DNA from: Ephydatia muelleri
Taxonomy: Eukaryota > Porifera > Demospongiae > Spongillida > Spongillidae
Direction of reading: 5' to 3'
Assembly (NCBI GenBank): GCA_013339895.1
Contig: JABACO010000001.1
Span: 30,161,891 to 30,225,890, forward strand
DNA: 64,000 nucleotides
Shown here: positions 54,977-64,000 of the stretch, piece by piece
How positions within the stretch are numbered: the first letter of the stretch is position 1
Layout of the letters: each line of letters opens with the position of its first letter
Notes under the pieces: model-generated
Database searches by the model: none
The model's input: only the letters and a program-made list of their open reading frames with translations
What the model was told of the DNA's origin: nothing
Position numbers and translations under genes: made by a program

Positions 54977-55375
54977 CTACGGGGGATTGGTATCCTCCGA
55001 CTGTCCAGGTTCAATAACCGTACTTCTCTCCAACCCGTCGTCTTCGGGTCCTACAGGTCCAGGAAGCAACTTTTCCTTGACCGTCTCAGGCACTGGTGTC
55101 AAACTTCTGCACTTCACACCAGAATCTTTCTCCTTTTCCAATTCACTTTCTTCCTCTTCTCTCTTCCGCTTGGCTTGAGCCCGTGTCATAGCTGCCAACG
55201 CCTCCTCTGGGTTACCAATGCGCACCAGTTCCGGAACATCTCTTCCGAGTAGAACTGACTTCGGTAGCTTCTTCACTACGGCAGCCTCCACCAGGTAGCT
55301 CTTGCCGTCGACTACCACTTCTACTTTGGCCAGAGGGTAAGAGTCCTCGTCGCCATGTACACATTGTACTGCCAC
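54977..55375 (-). pseudogene. protease-region fragment of the Gmr1-like element
   Basis: Minus strand: VQCVHGDEDSYPLAKVEVVV, then VEAAVVKKLPKSVLLGRDVP, followed by a Lys/Glu-rich linker (RAQAKRKREEEESELEKEKD). This is the C-terminal half of the pepsin-like protease seen in these elements; the catalytic D-S/T-G would lie further upstream and is cut off by the 96-bp repeat at 55402. Confidence 0.65.
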
Positions 55376-56500
55376 GCATTTCTTCAGAAACTTGTTCCTA
55401 GCATAAGGTCCGCATTAACGTCATTCTAGACCTGGAGGCTCCCGCTATTCAGTCTCTTTTCATCCTTTGTCAGGGTGGTAGGTCGTGAACCCTGACAATA
55501 GGGAGCAAACTATCTACCCTGAGTCATAAAACCTTTACATACTATAGGCACTGCTTAGCAGCAATTATGTGCAATCCTCCAAGCAGAGATCGCTACATAA
55601 ATAAATGTTCTCAGCAGGCTATAATGGATATGAATGCAGTCGACAGTGTTCAGTATCAACAATGGACTAAGACTGATCGATCCACCCTAAAAACTATTGT
55701 ACAAATAGTTGGGGAGATTTTGGAATAATATGTTGCTATACGCTAACAAAGTTAAAGTGTCATGATTAGATTGCAAAAATGCAAAGCGGTTTTGTTAGTG
55801 ACACTGAGGATAATGATAAAAAATTAATGTAATATTTGTTATTGCTGATATTTAGAGAACTACATATATACCTGCAATGTTCAAGATGGCATAGAATCAT
55901 ACCATTTGAACTCTACACATGTAGCTATCCATCCCTTTCTTTTCTATTATCGAGAGAGAAATGGACATCTTCTTTATAAGAATGTTTTAATCGGTGAAAG
56001 CATTGAACATGACACAATTGCTGTTCACTTATTTGAGAAGAAGCTAATCAAATATTTGACACATACTTTTAAAGCAAACACAAAAGAAGATACTTTATGT
56101 TTCGGATGGATGCGCTGCGCAATTTAAAAATAGAAAAACTTTTTTAACCTATGCCATCATTTCAAAGACTTTAATGTACATACTGAGTGACATGTTTTTG
56201 CCACATCACAAAGTAAAACAGCAGCAGATGGTGTGGCTGGTACCTTAACATGGCTTGCTGCTATAGCCATTTTGCAGTACCTGATGGTAATCAAATACTA
56301 AATGCAATATAGCTATATGAGTTAGCTGTCAGCGAAATAACTGGCATGAGTTTCTGTTACGATACCCGCAGGGAATATGACGATCAGGCACAACTATCGC
56401 ATGCAAGATTTGATCAATCTGCAACCATACTTGGAACACTGTCATTTCATTGATGTAAGCCGATCACTTCAACAATGGGTTGATATGAAACACTACTCCA

Positions 56501-57600
56501 CGAGCACAGATATGTATAACAAGTGAGTCATGAAACGTATTTCTCACTAAGATTTGAACTATGTACTTGCTGAAACCTTGTGTTGTATACGTTTCAATGT
56601 ATTGTGTAACCTGTCGTAAGTTTGTTTAAAAAAAAAGAAGTATCAGTTATCAGTATTGCAGTTATCATTGCCAGCACACAAACCATTAAGATCACACTAG
56701 TGATGTATCTGTGCATAATGAAAAGTTTCATGGTACAAAGGTAGTTTACTACCATGCTTAATATTTCCTATTGCATGGTATTTTTAGGCTTTAAAAAATG
56801 CATATCTTGAGAAGCCAACCTTGCATGACACAGGGACTTTCAGTAAGCTGCATAATAATCACTTTTTTTTCACAATCTTCATCACAGACCAGCTTTTAGG
56901 CAGAATAGAAAGAATTGTCACCTTTTCAATGACTGCAAACTAGCCAGTGCCAAGCCTGTTCACATAAAATTAAAATCATTACTTGTGGCAATTATAAGTT
57001 TGTTTAGTTCACAATTATCACTTTAGAAGGGTTACTTCAAGAAGAAAACACGAGCGCTTCGACGCGGCGTAGTTTAGTAATGGCTTGGCGTTCCATTATA
57101 GACATGAAAACACAACAAGCCAAGAGAGATAGCCTTTGACTATATTAAAAAAATAAAAAAATAAAAAGTGTGTATTTTCTAATGGCAGCAGTTATTACAC
57201 TAGAAAAGCCGTTGTGTTTTCAATTATGAATTTTCTTTTTTTTATTAAACCAACTGTTAGCCATGATGTTCTGTAGCAACCCATCGCTACTACTGCAACG
57301 CGCGCTAAGATATTTAGCATAGTTTACATATTTGGTTAACTTTTCACATGCAATAACTTATGAACAATCGATATTAAAACATCAATATACTAGGTAATAA
57401 CCTGAGCCTAGTCATTTGTACCAGTAACTTAAATCATGCTTCCTGCACCTTCTTGAAAGAGAGCAGCTGAACCAAAATCATGCCGGAAGCATGCTTTTAA
57501 GTCAATGCTGCATATTACTTGAATAAGAGCAGCTTAGAAGGAAACGCAGGATAAAGTTTTAAAACATACTGACTTGTTTTTTTCTTTTTTTTTCTTTCTT
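56501..57600. other. no gene recognised
   Basis: AT-rich sequence with A/T runs (57140-57180, 57575-57600) and no supported frame. Confidence 0.4.
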
Positions 57601-57604
57601 CCCC

Positions 57605-58075
57605 ATCCTGGAATTGTATATATGAGCATCCTCAAAACAGGTTTAAATTACGCCTACATTTAACAAGATTTGTGTTCTACAAAACCCGGACAAAACCAGG
57701 ATCGTATTTATGCTTTACATTTGAATTAGGTTCAATAATTTCATCAGCACTGTTGACGCATTATATTATGAACGCATGCTTTTGCTATACTGATTCGTGC
57801 CACTATAGCATGCTCATGAAATGACATGAATGTCGCTACTGCACATAAATTCTGCACCATCAAGCCATTTGTCTCTGAATTTTCTTCTGGACACAGCCCT
57901 TTCCTTGTATATATTTACTACTGAATGTGCAGCGAAGCTTCTATGTACTGTAACACATCTTCAATTTCCTTTATCCCTTTACTCCAAATTATGGCTTAGA
58001 ACATTAATAGAATGCGTTTTACAGACTAGCGAAATTATTGAGAGACGTGTCCGCAATGATTCACATTCGGACGTT
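57605..58075. repeat. direct repeat, member 1 (pairs with 59640-60125)
   Basis: Begins TCCTGGAATTGTATATATGA and continues through ATTCGTGCCAC, CATAAATTCTGCACCATC, TATATTTACTACTGAATGTG to GAGxCGTGTCCGCAATG. The second member lies directly upstream of micro-exon gene copy 2, so this block is a duplicate of that gene's 5' flank. Non-coding. Confidence 0.8.
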
Positions 58076-58447
58076 ATAGAGTGCACACCTATGTGATTAA
58101 TTGTCTGGACAGTACAACCGAACATGGCATATAAATAAACACGAATTGGTCGTAAGTTGACCGATGTCCGACTGCTAATTTGTAAACTGAGATTCAAGTG
58201 TGCATAAGAGCTTCTAAAGAGATTCATATTAGTTGCTACACTATGTTGCCAAACTCAGCCACACCCACCAACCTACACACTCTTCAGCAGTACAGTCATA
58301 TGGACCTGCTGCCATATTCAGTGACCTAGCTTCTCTGTAGAGCGATTGCATCTCTCTGACTGCCATAGCTAGAAGACCTGCATAAAGTATATATCGTTAC
58401 TGTCTATGGGGAAATCTATTAAACTACATAATAATACATGCTAACTT

Positions 58448-58491
<44 letters not shown>

Positions 58492-58935
58492 TGATGTGTG
58501 CGCATGTGTGTGTATGTAGTATGATGTGCCTTGCATTGCACATAATACTACTAACGTAGAGTACCGCGATACATCCCCCCCTCCGCCCCCACACAAAAAA
58601 AAATGGCCCGTGTTTAAACGAGCTAGCGTATCGACGTAATAATGAACGCAGCTGCGTGCTATTTTTTAAAATCCAGTTGAAGTACCAGTTCTTTACTGAA
58701 ATGTTGAAACAGGTACGCGGAAGCGCTAACGAGTACGAAGATACACTCGTTTAACGCAAGTCCATTTTATTTGGGTGGGGGCAGAGGGGGGGATATCTCC
58801 AGAGATCTCGCGGTACTCTACGGTATATGTGGCTGCATGCAGCTAACTGCTTTTGCTGAGGCAATGTTTACTACAGAGTACAGCCAGTCTCAAGTAATAT
58901 GAAAAAGATACGATGATGTCCAACTATAATGGTGA
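58045..58935. repeat. duplicated block, member 2 (pairs with 38870-39490)
   Basis: Same orientation and order of landmarks as the 38.9-39.5 kb block, including a (TG)n tract (58449-58488). It contains an additional 268-bp insertion at 58555-58822 that the other member lacks. Confidence 0.8.
58555..58822. mobile_element. MITE with CGTAGAGTACCGCGA ends
   Basis: Perfect 15-bp terminal inverted repeats (58555-58569 and 58808-58822), 268 bp, no coding capacity. Its absence from the homologous 39.39-kb block (CCTAATACTACTGCTTTTGC there) identifies it as a later insertion. Confidence 0.8.
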
Positions 58936-59079
58936 TTTTCCTCCCACATCACATTTATGGGTATTTACATACATTACACACAAACGCTGGATCAAAGATA
59001 AGGAAGTTGCTGACAACCTATGACGAAAGTTGAGGGAGTGCGGTTCCATTTACGAGGCGAAGGACGCAGTGCTGGGGGA

Positions 59080-59226
59080 GGAAGGGACGCAGTGATGAGG
59101 AGGAGGGACACGGTGATGGGGAGAAGGAAGGGCACAGTGATGGGGAGGAGGAGGAACACAGTATGGGGAGGAGGGAACACAGTATGGGGAGGAGGGAACA
59201 CAGTATGGGGAGGAGGGAACACAGTT
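59080..59226. repeat. purine-rich minisatellite, about 21-bp unit
   Basis: Units of the form GGAGGAGGGAACACAGTATG repeat about six to seven times, more degenerate at the left end. Frames through it on either strand are stop-free by composition and not called as genes. Confidence 0.85.
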
Positions 59227-59639
59227 AATGGCTGGATTGTGGAGTCAGTTTCGGCGAAACTGGCCCCATGGATATATATATTTAGACTTCCCGTATGTGT
59301 TACATATTTTGGAGCCTTGCACTTGTTCTATGCTGATGCTACGAGGTCCGATACCCCCCCCCATCGGGTAGAAAACCGCCACATCTTGCACGTAGCAGTG
59401 CGTTCAAATCACTTCAAAAATTCAGTAATTGGTCTATTAGCTATAGACATTTCAACGCAACCGTTACATTTCTATCGAGCGTATACTGGAAATGTATGCA
59501 CTAGTTCCTTTTTCGCGGAAATGATCTTGTTCAAGCTGCTCTCATTCAACATCATGCAGGGGATGCATATTTCACTATGATTGTGAAAGTGGGCAGCTTA
59601 AAAGACAACACAGAAGTCAACAACATCCTAGCTGTTTTT

Positions 59640-60125
59640 ATCCTGGAATTGTATATATGATCATCCTGCATGGTGTGTCCGAGCACAAAAAAGGTTTTAA
59701 TTACGCCTTTTGTGAACCACTTTTTAGCAAGGTTTTTGTTCTAAAAAACCCGGACAATATGAGGATGGTGTTTATGTCTTTTATTTGAATTGGATTCAAT
59801 AATTTCATTAGCACTGTTGAAGCATTACATTATGAACGTATGCTTTTGCAGAAAAGGCTATACTGATTCGTGCCACAATAGCATGCTCATGAATGTCGCT
59901 ACTGTACATAAATTCTGCACCATCCAGCCATTTGTCATTGATTTTTCTTCTCGACACAGCCCTTTCCTTATATATATTTACTACTGAATGTGCCGCGAAA
60001 CTTCTATGTACTATAACACATCTTCAATTTCCTACATGTACACCCATTTACTCCAAATTATGCCTAAGAACATTTATAGAAAGCGGTTTACCGACTAGAG
60101 AAAATTGAGAGGCGTGTCCGCAATG
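59640..60125. repeat. direct repeat, member 2, 5' flank of micro-exon gene copy 2
   Basis: Homologous to 57605-58075 in the same orientation. It ends about 40 bp upstream of the TATA box of micro-exon gene copy 2. Confidence 0.8.
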
Positions 60126-60164
60126 CGTCATATAATTCAAGTTAACCGCTTCCCCTGCCAGTGG

Positions 60165-60171
60165 TATAAAA
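60165..60171 (+). promoter_or_regulatory. TATA box of micro-exon gene copy 2
   Basis: TATAAAA, 58 bp upstream of the start codon, in the same surroundings as in copy 1 (GTTAACCGCTTCCCC, then GTATAAAACAC). Confidence 0.75.
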
Positions 60172-60229
60172 CACGCTGAAGTGACCACCTGTCTATTTTC
60201 CTGCGATAACCGACTTGACGATTAAGAGA

Positions 60230-63200
60230 ATGCTGAAGGAACTGTTTCTTCTTGTGACTCTGTTGGCCTTGTTTGCTGACGCGCGTCCCCAGCCGTCCAC
60301 GGTTTGCGACCATTAATGATGAGTGCATCAAGAGCTCTCAACATGCAAACCACAACAGAATGCCGTGGAACTGAGAGGGAAATTCGATATCGAAGATGAG
60401 GAAGACGGTGTTTTATTCGCAAGCGAGGACGACACCCTTGACGGTAAGAGCCGCCCTCTTCCCCGTTGAGAAAAAAAGGCCTGCATGTATACATTTATGT
60501 TTAAACAGATATGATAATCACTTATTTGGCGGCAAGGAGTGCTGAAGATGTGAAGCCACAGGTTAGAATGATTAGCTTCATCAACAGTATAAATCGTGGT
60601 CATCACCATCGCTACATACATGCAAATGTACATGTACGGGATCGTTTCCGCGAAACGTATGGCTAATTAAAAATTCAGAGCGTTACAACTCCATGACAAA
60701 GACTCCGATTCTCAGTGCGTTAGAAGCAATATGTAGAGGACATTTCAGACTTTTAGAATATTAAAAAAAATTAGAAATCTTGAAACAACATGCGTTAGGT
60801 ACCTTTTCGCGAAAGCGATCCCACGTATTTGATTTAGTGAAGCAGAATTAATATGTTCATTCCTTGTCACCATGGATACTGTGGATAAACAATACAGGGT
60901 GTAAGTATCAATGATGCCTCGTTGTATACCTTATTATGCCACTTATCTTTGTCACCATGAACACGGTTATGAACAATGCAGAAAGTAAGTATCACTAATG
61001 TTATGCTTCCCAATGCCCCTTAAAACTTGCCTATTTATTTCTCACCATGGTGACTATGATTATGAACAATGCAGTTTGTAAGTATCCATGATGTTACATT
61101 TCTTATTGTACCTTATTTATTCCTTGTTACCGTGGATACTATCAGTTGGTAAGTATAAATATTGCAACTTAACATACCTGTTTAATCCTTGTTACCATGG
61201 ATACTGTTGTGAACAATGTAGAGGGTAAGATGGCATTTTTCATTGATCTTTAACATGACTTATTCATCATCACCATGGATATGGTTATGAACAATGCAGA
61301 AAGTAGGTATCACTGATGTTATGCTTCCCATTGTACCTTAACTTGCCTATTTATTTCTTGTCACCATGGTGACTATTATAAACAATGCAGATTGTAAGCA
61401 TCCATGATGTTACAGTTCACATTGTACCTTATCTTATTCCTTGTCACCATGGATACTACTATGAACAATACAGGTGGTAAGTATAAATATTGCACCTCAC
61501 CTACTTATTCCATGTTACCATGGATACTGTTGTGAACTGTGAACTATGTAGAAGGTAAGATGGCATTTTCCATTGCACCTAAACATGCTTACTTATTCAT
61601 TGTCACCATGGATACGGTTATGAACAATGCAGAAAGTAGGTATCACTGATGTTATGCTTCCCATTGTACCTTAACTTGCCTATTTATTTCTTGTCACCAT
61701 GGTGACTATTATAAACAATGCAGATTGTAAGCATCCATGATGTTACAGTTCACATTGTACCTTATCTTATTCGTGGTCACCATGGATACTACTATGAACA
61801 ATACAGGTGGTAAGTATAATGATTGCACCTCACCTACTTATTCCATGTTAACATGGATACTGTTGTGAACTGTGAACTATGTAGAAGGTAAGATGGCATT
61901 TTCCATTGCACCTAAACAAGCTTACTTATTCATTGTCACCATGGATACGGTTATGAACAATGCAGAAAGTAGGTATCACTGATGTTATGCTTCCCATTGT
62001 ACCTTAACTTGCCTATTTATTCTTTGTCACCATGGTGACTATTATGAACAATGCAGATTGTAAGTATCCATGATGTTACATTTCATATGGTACCTTATCT
62101 TATTCCTTGTTACCGTGGATACTACTATGAACAATGCAGGCGGTAAGTATAAATATTCCACCTCAATTAACGTGCCTATTTATTCTATGTTACCATGGAT
62201 ACTGTTGTGAACTGTGAACTATGTAGAAGGTAAGATGGCATTTTCCATTGCACCTAAACAAGCTTACTTATTCATTGTCACCATGGATACGGTTATGAAC
62301 AATGCAGAAAGTAGGTATCACTGATGTTATGCTTCCCATTGTACCTTAACTTGCCTATTTATTCTTTGTCACCATGGTGACTATTATGAACAATGCAGAT
62401 TGTAAGTATCCATGATGTTACATTTCATATGGTACCTTATCTTATTCCTTGTTACCGTGGATACTACTATGAACAATGCAGGCGGTAAGTATAAATATTC
62501 CACCTCAATTAACGTGCCTATTTATTCTATGTTACCATGGATACTGTTGTGAACTGTGAACTATGTAGAAGGTAAGATGGCATTTTCCATTGCACCTAAA
62601 CATGCTTACTTATTCATCATCACCATGGATACGGTTATGAACAATGCAGAAAGTAAGTATCACTGATGTTATGCTTCCCATTGTACCTTAACATGCCAAT
62701 GTATTTCTTGTCACCATGGTGACTATTATGAACAATCCAGATTGTAAGTATCCATGATGTTTCTATTGCACTTGATCATATTCCTTATCACCGTGGATAC
62801 TACTATGAACGATGCAGGGAGGGGGGGTAAGTATTAAAGATGTTGCATTTTAGCATAAGATCTATGTCCTTGTCACCATGGACACTGTCATTTATCATTG
62901 TAGGAGGTAAGGATCGATGATGGCATTTCCCATAGCACCTTAACAATCCTACATATTCCTTGTCACAATCGAAACTAATATGAACAATCCAGGAAGTAAG
63001 TGTCAATGCAATGATGGCATATCTCATTACACCTTAATAACATATGTACTTACTCCTTGGATCACCATATAATATTTATGAAATATGCAGCCAGTAAGAA
63101 TCAATGATGTTACATTCTTCACTGCACCTTAACTTGCCTACATTTTTCTTGTCATAATCGAAACTGTTATGAACAATGCAGCAAGTAAGTGTCAATGCAA

Positions 63201-63634
63201 TGATGGCATTTCTCATTGCACCTTAATAACATATGTACTTACTCCTTGGATCACCATATAATATTATGAACTATGCAGCCAGTAAGAATCAATGATGTTA
63301 CATTCTTCACTGCACCTTAACATGCCTACATATTCTATGTCACTATTATGAACAATCCAGGAAGTAAGTGTCAAAGAAATGATGGTATTTCTCATTGTAC
63401 CTTAACATGCCTGCTTGTACCTTGTCACAATGGATGCTATTGTGAATATAGCTGTATGTAAGTATCAATGAAATGTTATATTTAACATGATGTCACCTCT
63501 TCATACATTTCTTATCACCGTGGTTACCAGTAAGAACACTTTTGTGCGTAAGTACCAATGTTGTTGCAATTCCATTTTGCATCATATTAACAATGTAGAC
63601 GTTTGATGTTAATGTTGGATTCCATGGTTCATAA
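60230..63634 (+). CDS. micro-exon gene copy 2: secreted Lys-rich amphipathic peptide precursor, about one codon per exon
   Basis: Plus strand, same plan as copy 1. Exon 1 60230-60301 (72 nt, signal peptide identical to copy 1 in protein). Exon 2 60359-60443 (85 nt, acidic). Exon 3 60509-60561 (53 nt, ends AEDVKPQ). Three-base exons start at 60898, 60982, 61075, 61146, 61222, 61300, 61391, 61474, 61552, 61633, 61724, 61807, 61885, 61966, 62057, 62140, 62227, 62308, 62399, 62482, 62569, 62650, 62741, 62904, 62993, 63091, 63182, 63279 and 63361. One exon is 9 nt (62818-62826, a G-run) and one 6 nt (63452-63457); TAA lies at 63531-63533. Phase 0 is open throughout; phase 1 hits TAA at the second triplet. 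Predicted 104-residue precursor: mature part Lys-rich with Ile-(Val/Ala)-Lys-Lys cycles, Gly-rich hinge, acidic end. A small 3' exon to 63634 is possible but untranslated in this phase. Unproven without cDNA. Confidence 0.72.
60638..60822. mobile_element. MITE with GGGATCG ends, in intron 3 of micro-exon gene copy 2
   Basis: Starts GGGATCGTTTCCGCGAAA and ends TTTTCGCGAAAGCGATCCC. It is related to 18917-19170. It explains why intron 3 is 336 bp here but 155 bp in copy 1. Confidence 0.75.
60870..63460 (+). repeat. higher-order tandem array of micro-exon/intron units, copy 2
   Basis: The same four unit types as in copy 1, on the opposite strand. Starts of the AAA-type units at 61300, 61633, 61966, 62308 and 62650 give a higher-order period of about 333-342 bp. 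Triplet types cycle ATT, GTG or GCG, AAG, AAA. Edge units after 62818 are more diverged (GAG, GAA, CCA, CAA), as in copy 1. Confidence 0.9.
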
Positions 63635-63898
63635 AACAAAATTGGGGAAAGCCTGAATAGCTGTATTGCAAAGTGCCTGTCGAATTGAAGTAAACCATAG
63701 CCTCTTTGTAGCAAATCATCATTTAAAGTTAGAACTCTTATGTTGGCATGGCAATGGCATGTTGTCACAAGCAAGCCACCTACTAAAATCCCTATAACGG
63801 AAGACAGGTGTATTTTGAGAATGGACCATATTTAAAAAAAAGTGTAGAAAGTTGTAATGGAAGCCTAAAATTGCATTCAAGCCGATTACAGTAATAAA

Positions 63899-63904
63899 AA
63901 TAAA
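63899..63904 (+). terminator. polyadenylation signal, micro-exon gene copy 2
   Basis: AATAAA in a block homologous (inverted) to 34380-34396 of copy 1. It lies about 370 bp after the TAA stop. Confidence 0.5.
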
Positions 63905-64000
63905 TCAGTGTAATTTCGAATTGAGTCCATAAGTATTGAATTAACAAAAAAAGTAGTCTTTTTTTACCGTCATGTTCAAATGTACTTCCTTTAGCCATTT

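Larger units (their letters stand above)
51291..55497 (-). mobile_element. rearranged Gmr1-like Ty3/gypsy element with 96-bp terminal direct repeats
   Basis: Bounded by 96-bp direct repeats (51291-51386 and 55402-55497) that read as identical. ATAG is present on both outer sides (51287-51290, 55498-55501), so the whole block was inserted as a unit into the uncharacterised pseudogene. On the minus strand the order is protease, integrase, RT; the RNase H lies beyond it in opposite orientation. An internal LTR-like segment (51880-52119), with a primer-binding-like TTTGGTGGCAGCGGTGGGAT on the minus strand side, lies in the left third. Integrase before RT within a gypsy-type element is the Gmr1 arrangement. 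Confidence 0.7.
49880..56500 (+). pseudogene. uncharacterised invertebrate protein family, pseudogene split by two insertions
   Basis: Three plus-strand parts. (1) About 50200-50431: LGEKLVQQKGILSSHNPKPG, LSPIIEEQALAKYLSDEISR. (2) 50935-51190: MPGRKDCVSRN, GYFYACSLKEAYEQFKSLHP, KVGFSTFELLRPKECVLVGS, THSVCVCTLHQNTKLM. (3) 55500-56500: YYRHCLAAIMCNPPS, VQYQQWTKTDRSTLKTIVQ, then EHDTIAVHLFEKKLIKYL, LCHHFKDFNV, FATSQSKTAADGVAGT and a YDDQAQLSHARF stretch. The order matches a large uncharacterised family with the GSSxTHSVCVCxxHQNxKLM signature (from memory). Multiple stops and frameshifts. Part 1/2 is broken by a MITE, part 2/3 by an LTR-type block. Confidence 0.65.

Noticed and set aside
60870..63460. 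Each unit as an alternative first exon (ACCATGG start, about ten codons, then GTAAGT)
   Set aside because: The Kozak-like ATG lies in the intron body just before CAG, no promoter elements recur in the units, and the short peptides would not share a frame with anything downstream. A single TATA box lies before exon 1.
1..64000. CRISPR arrays, operons or prokaryotic origin
   Set aside because: The regular arrays have splice signals and higher-order structure, not repeat-spacer organisation, and all genes are intron-containing or retroelement-type.

Overview
The window reads as nuclear DNA of an invertebrate animal. Coding regions are split by spliceosomal introns that are often only 50-95 bp. 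A multi-exon SRCR-type surface receptor is present, and most of the rest is mobile-element debris: Ty3/gypsy, Gmr1-like, LINE and Penelope-like remnants, a CACTA/EnSpm-type transposon, MITEs and fold-back elements. A sponge (demosponge) is my best guess from the short introns, the SRCR receptor and the style of the uncharacterised element proteins. That is an inference; no marker gene settles it.

Layout. 0.8-1.6 kb: unknown intronless ORF. 2.0-3.0 kb: inverted repeats and a GCT-rich minisatellite. 3.0-8.0 kb: Ty3/gypsy element with apparently identical 110-bp LTRs, a 4-bp target duplication and a frameshifted integrase. 8.2-8.8 kb (-): exon of a 15-residue-repeat protein. 9.5-14.8 kb: CACTA-like transposon with two divergent genes, both damaged. 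15.05-20.96 kb (+): eight-exon SRCR membrane receptor whose exon phases all agree, with one in-frame TGA. 22.7-23.1 kb: LINE fragment. 23.8-25.6 and 26.9-28.7 kb: two opposed copies of a CAC-ended DNA transposon. 31.3 kb: 244-bp near-perfect hairpin. 32 kb (-): RING-like exons. 34.4-38.5 kb (-): micro-exon gene, copy 1. 38.5-60 kb: a TE-rich spacer with duplicated blocks, several retroelement corpses, a 1.95-kb giant fold-back, an orphan transmembrane exon and an uncharacterised pseudogene broken by two nested insertions. 60.2-63.9 kb (+): micro-exon gene, copy 2, the inverted paralogue of copy 1.

The main discovery is the micro-exon gene pair. Each copy has a TATA box, a signal-peptide exon (72 nt), an acidic pro-region exon (85 nt) and a 53-nt exon that brings the reading phase back to 0. 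These are followed by a long array of about 75-95 bp repeat units that at first look like a satellite. Every unit is an intron-like sequence (GTAAGT ... CAG) and leaves only three nucleotides between its AG and the next GT. Copy 1 has 37 such triplets and copy 2 has 29; two further inter-site segments before the stop are 6 nt and 9 nt. In phase 0 each triplet is one whole codon, neither copy has a stop before a shared TAA, and the codons spell a secreted, lysine-rich, amphipathic-helix-like peptide that repeats Ile-(Leu/Val/Ala)-Lys-Lys. Four units form one higher-order repeat of about 310-340 bp, so one higher-order repeat equals about one helical turn. This looks like a one-codon-per-exon gene, related in logic to, but more extreme than, the micro-exon genes known from schistosomes. 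It is predicted from sequence alone and needs cDNA proof. The full joined peptide is deliberately not written out because it may be membrane-active.
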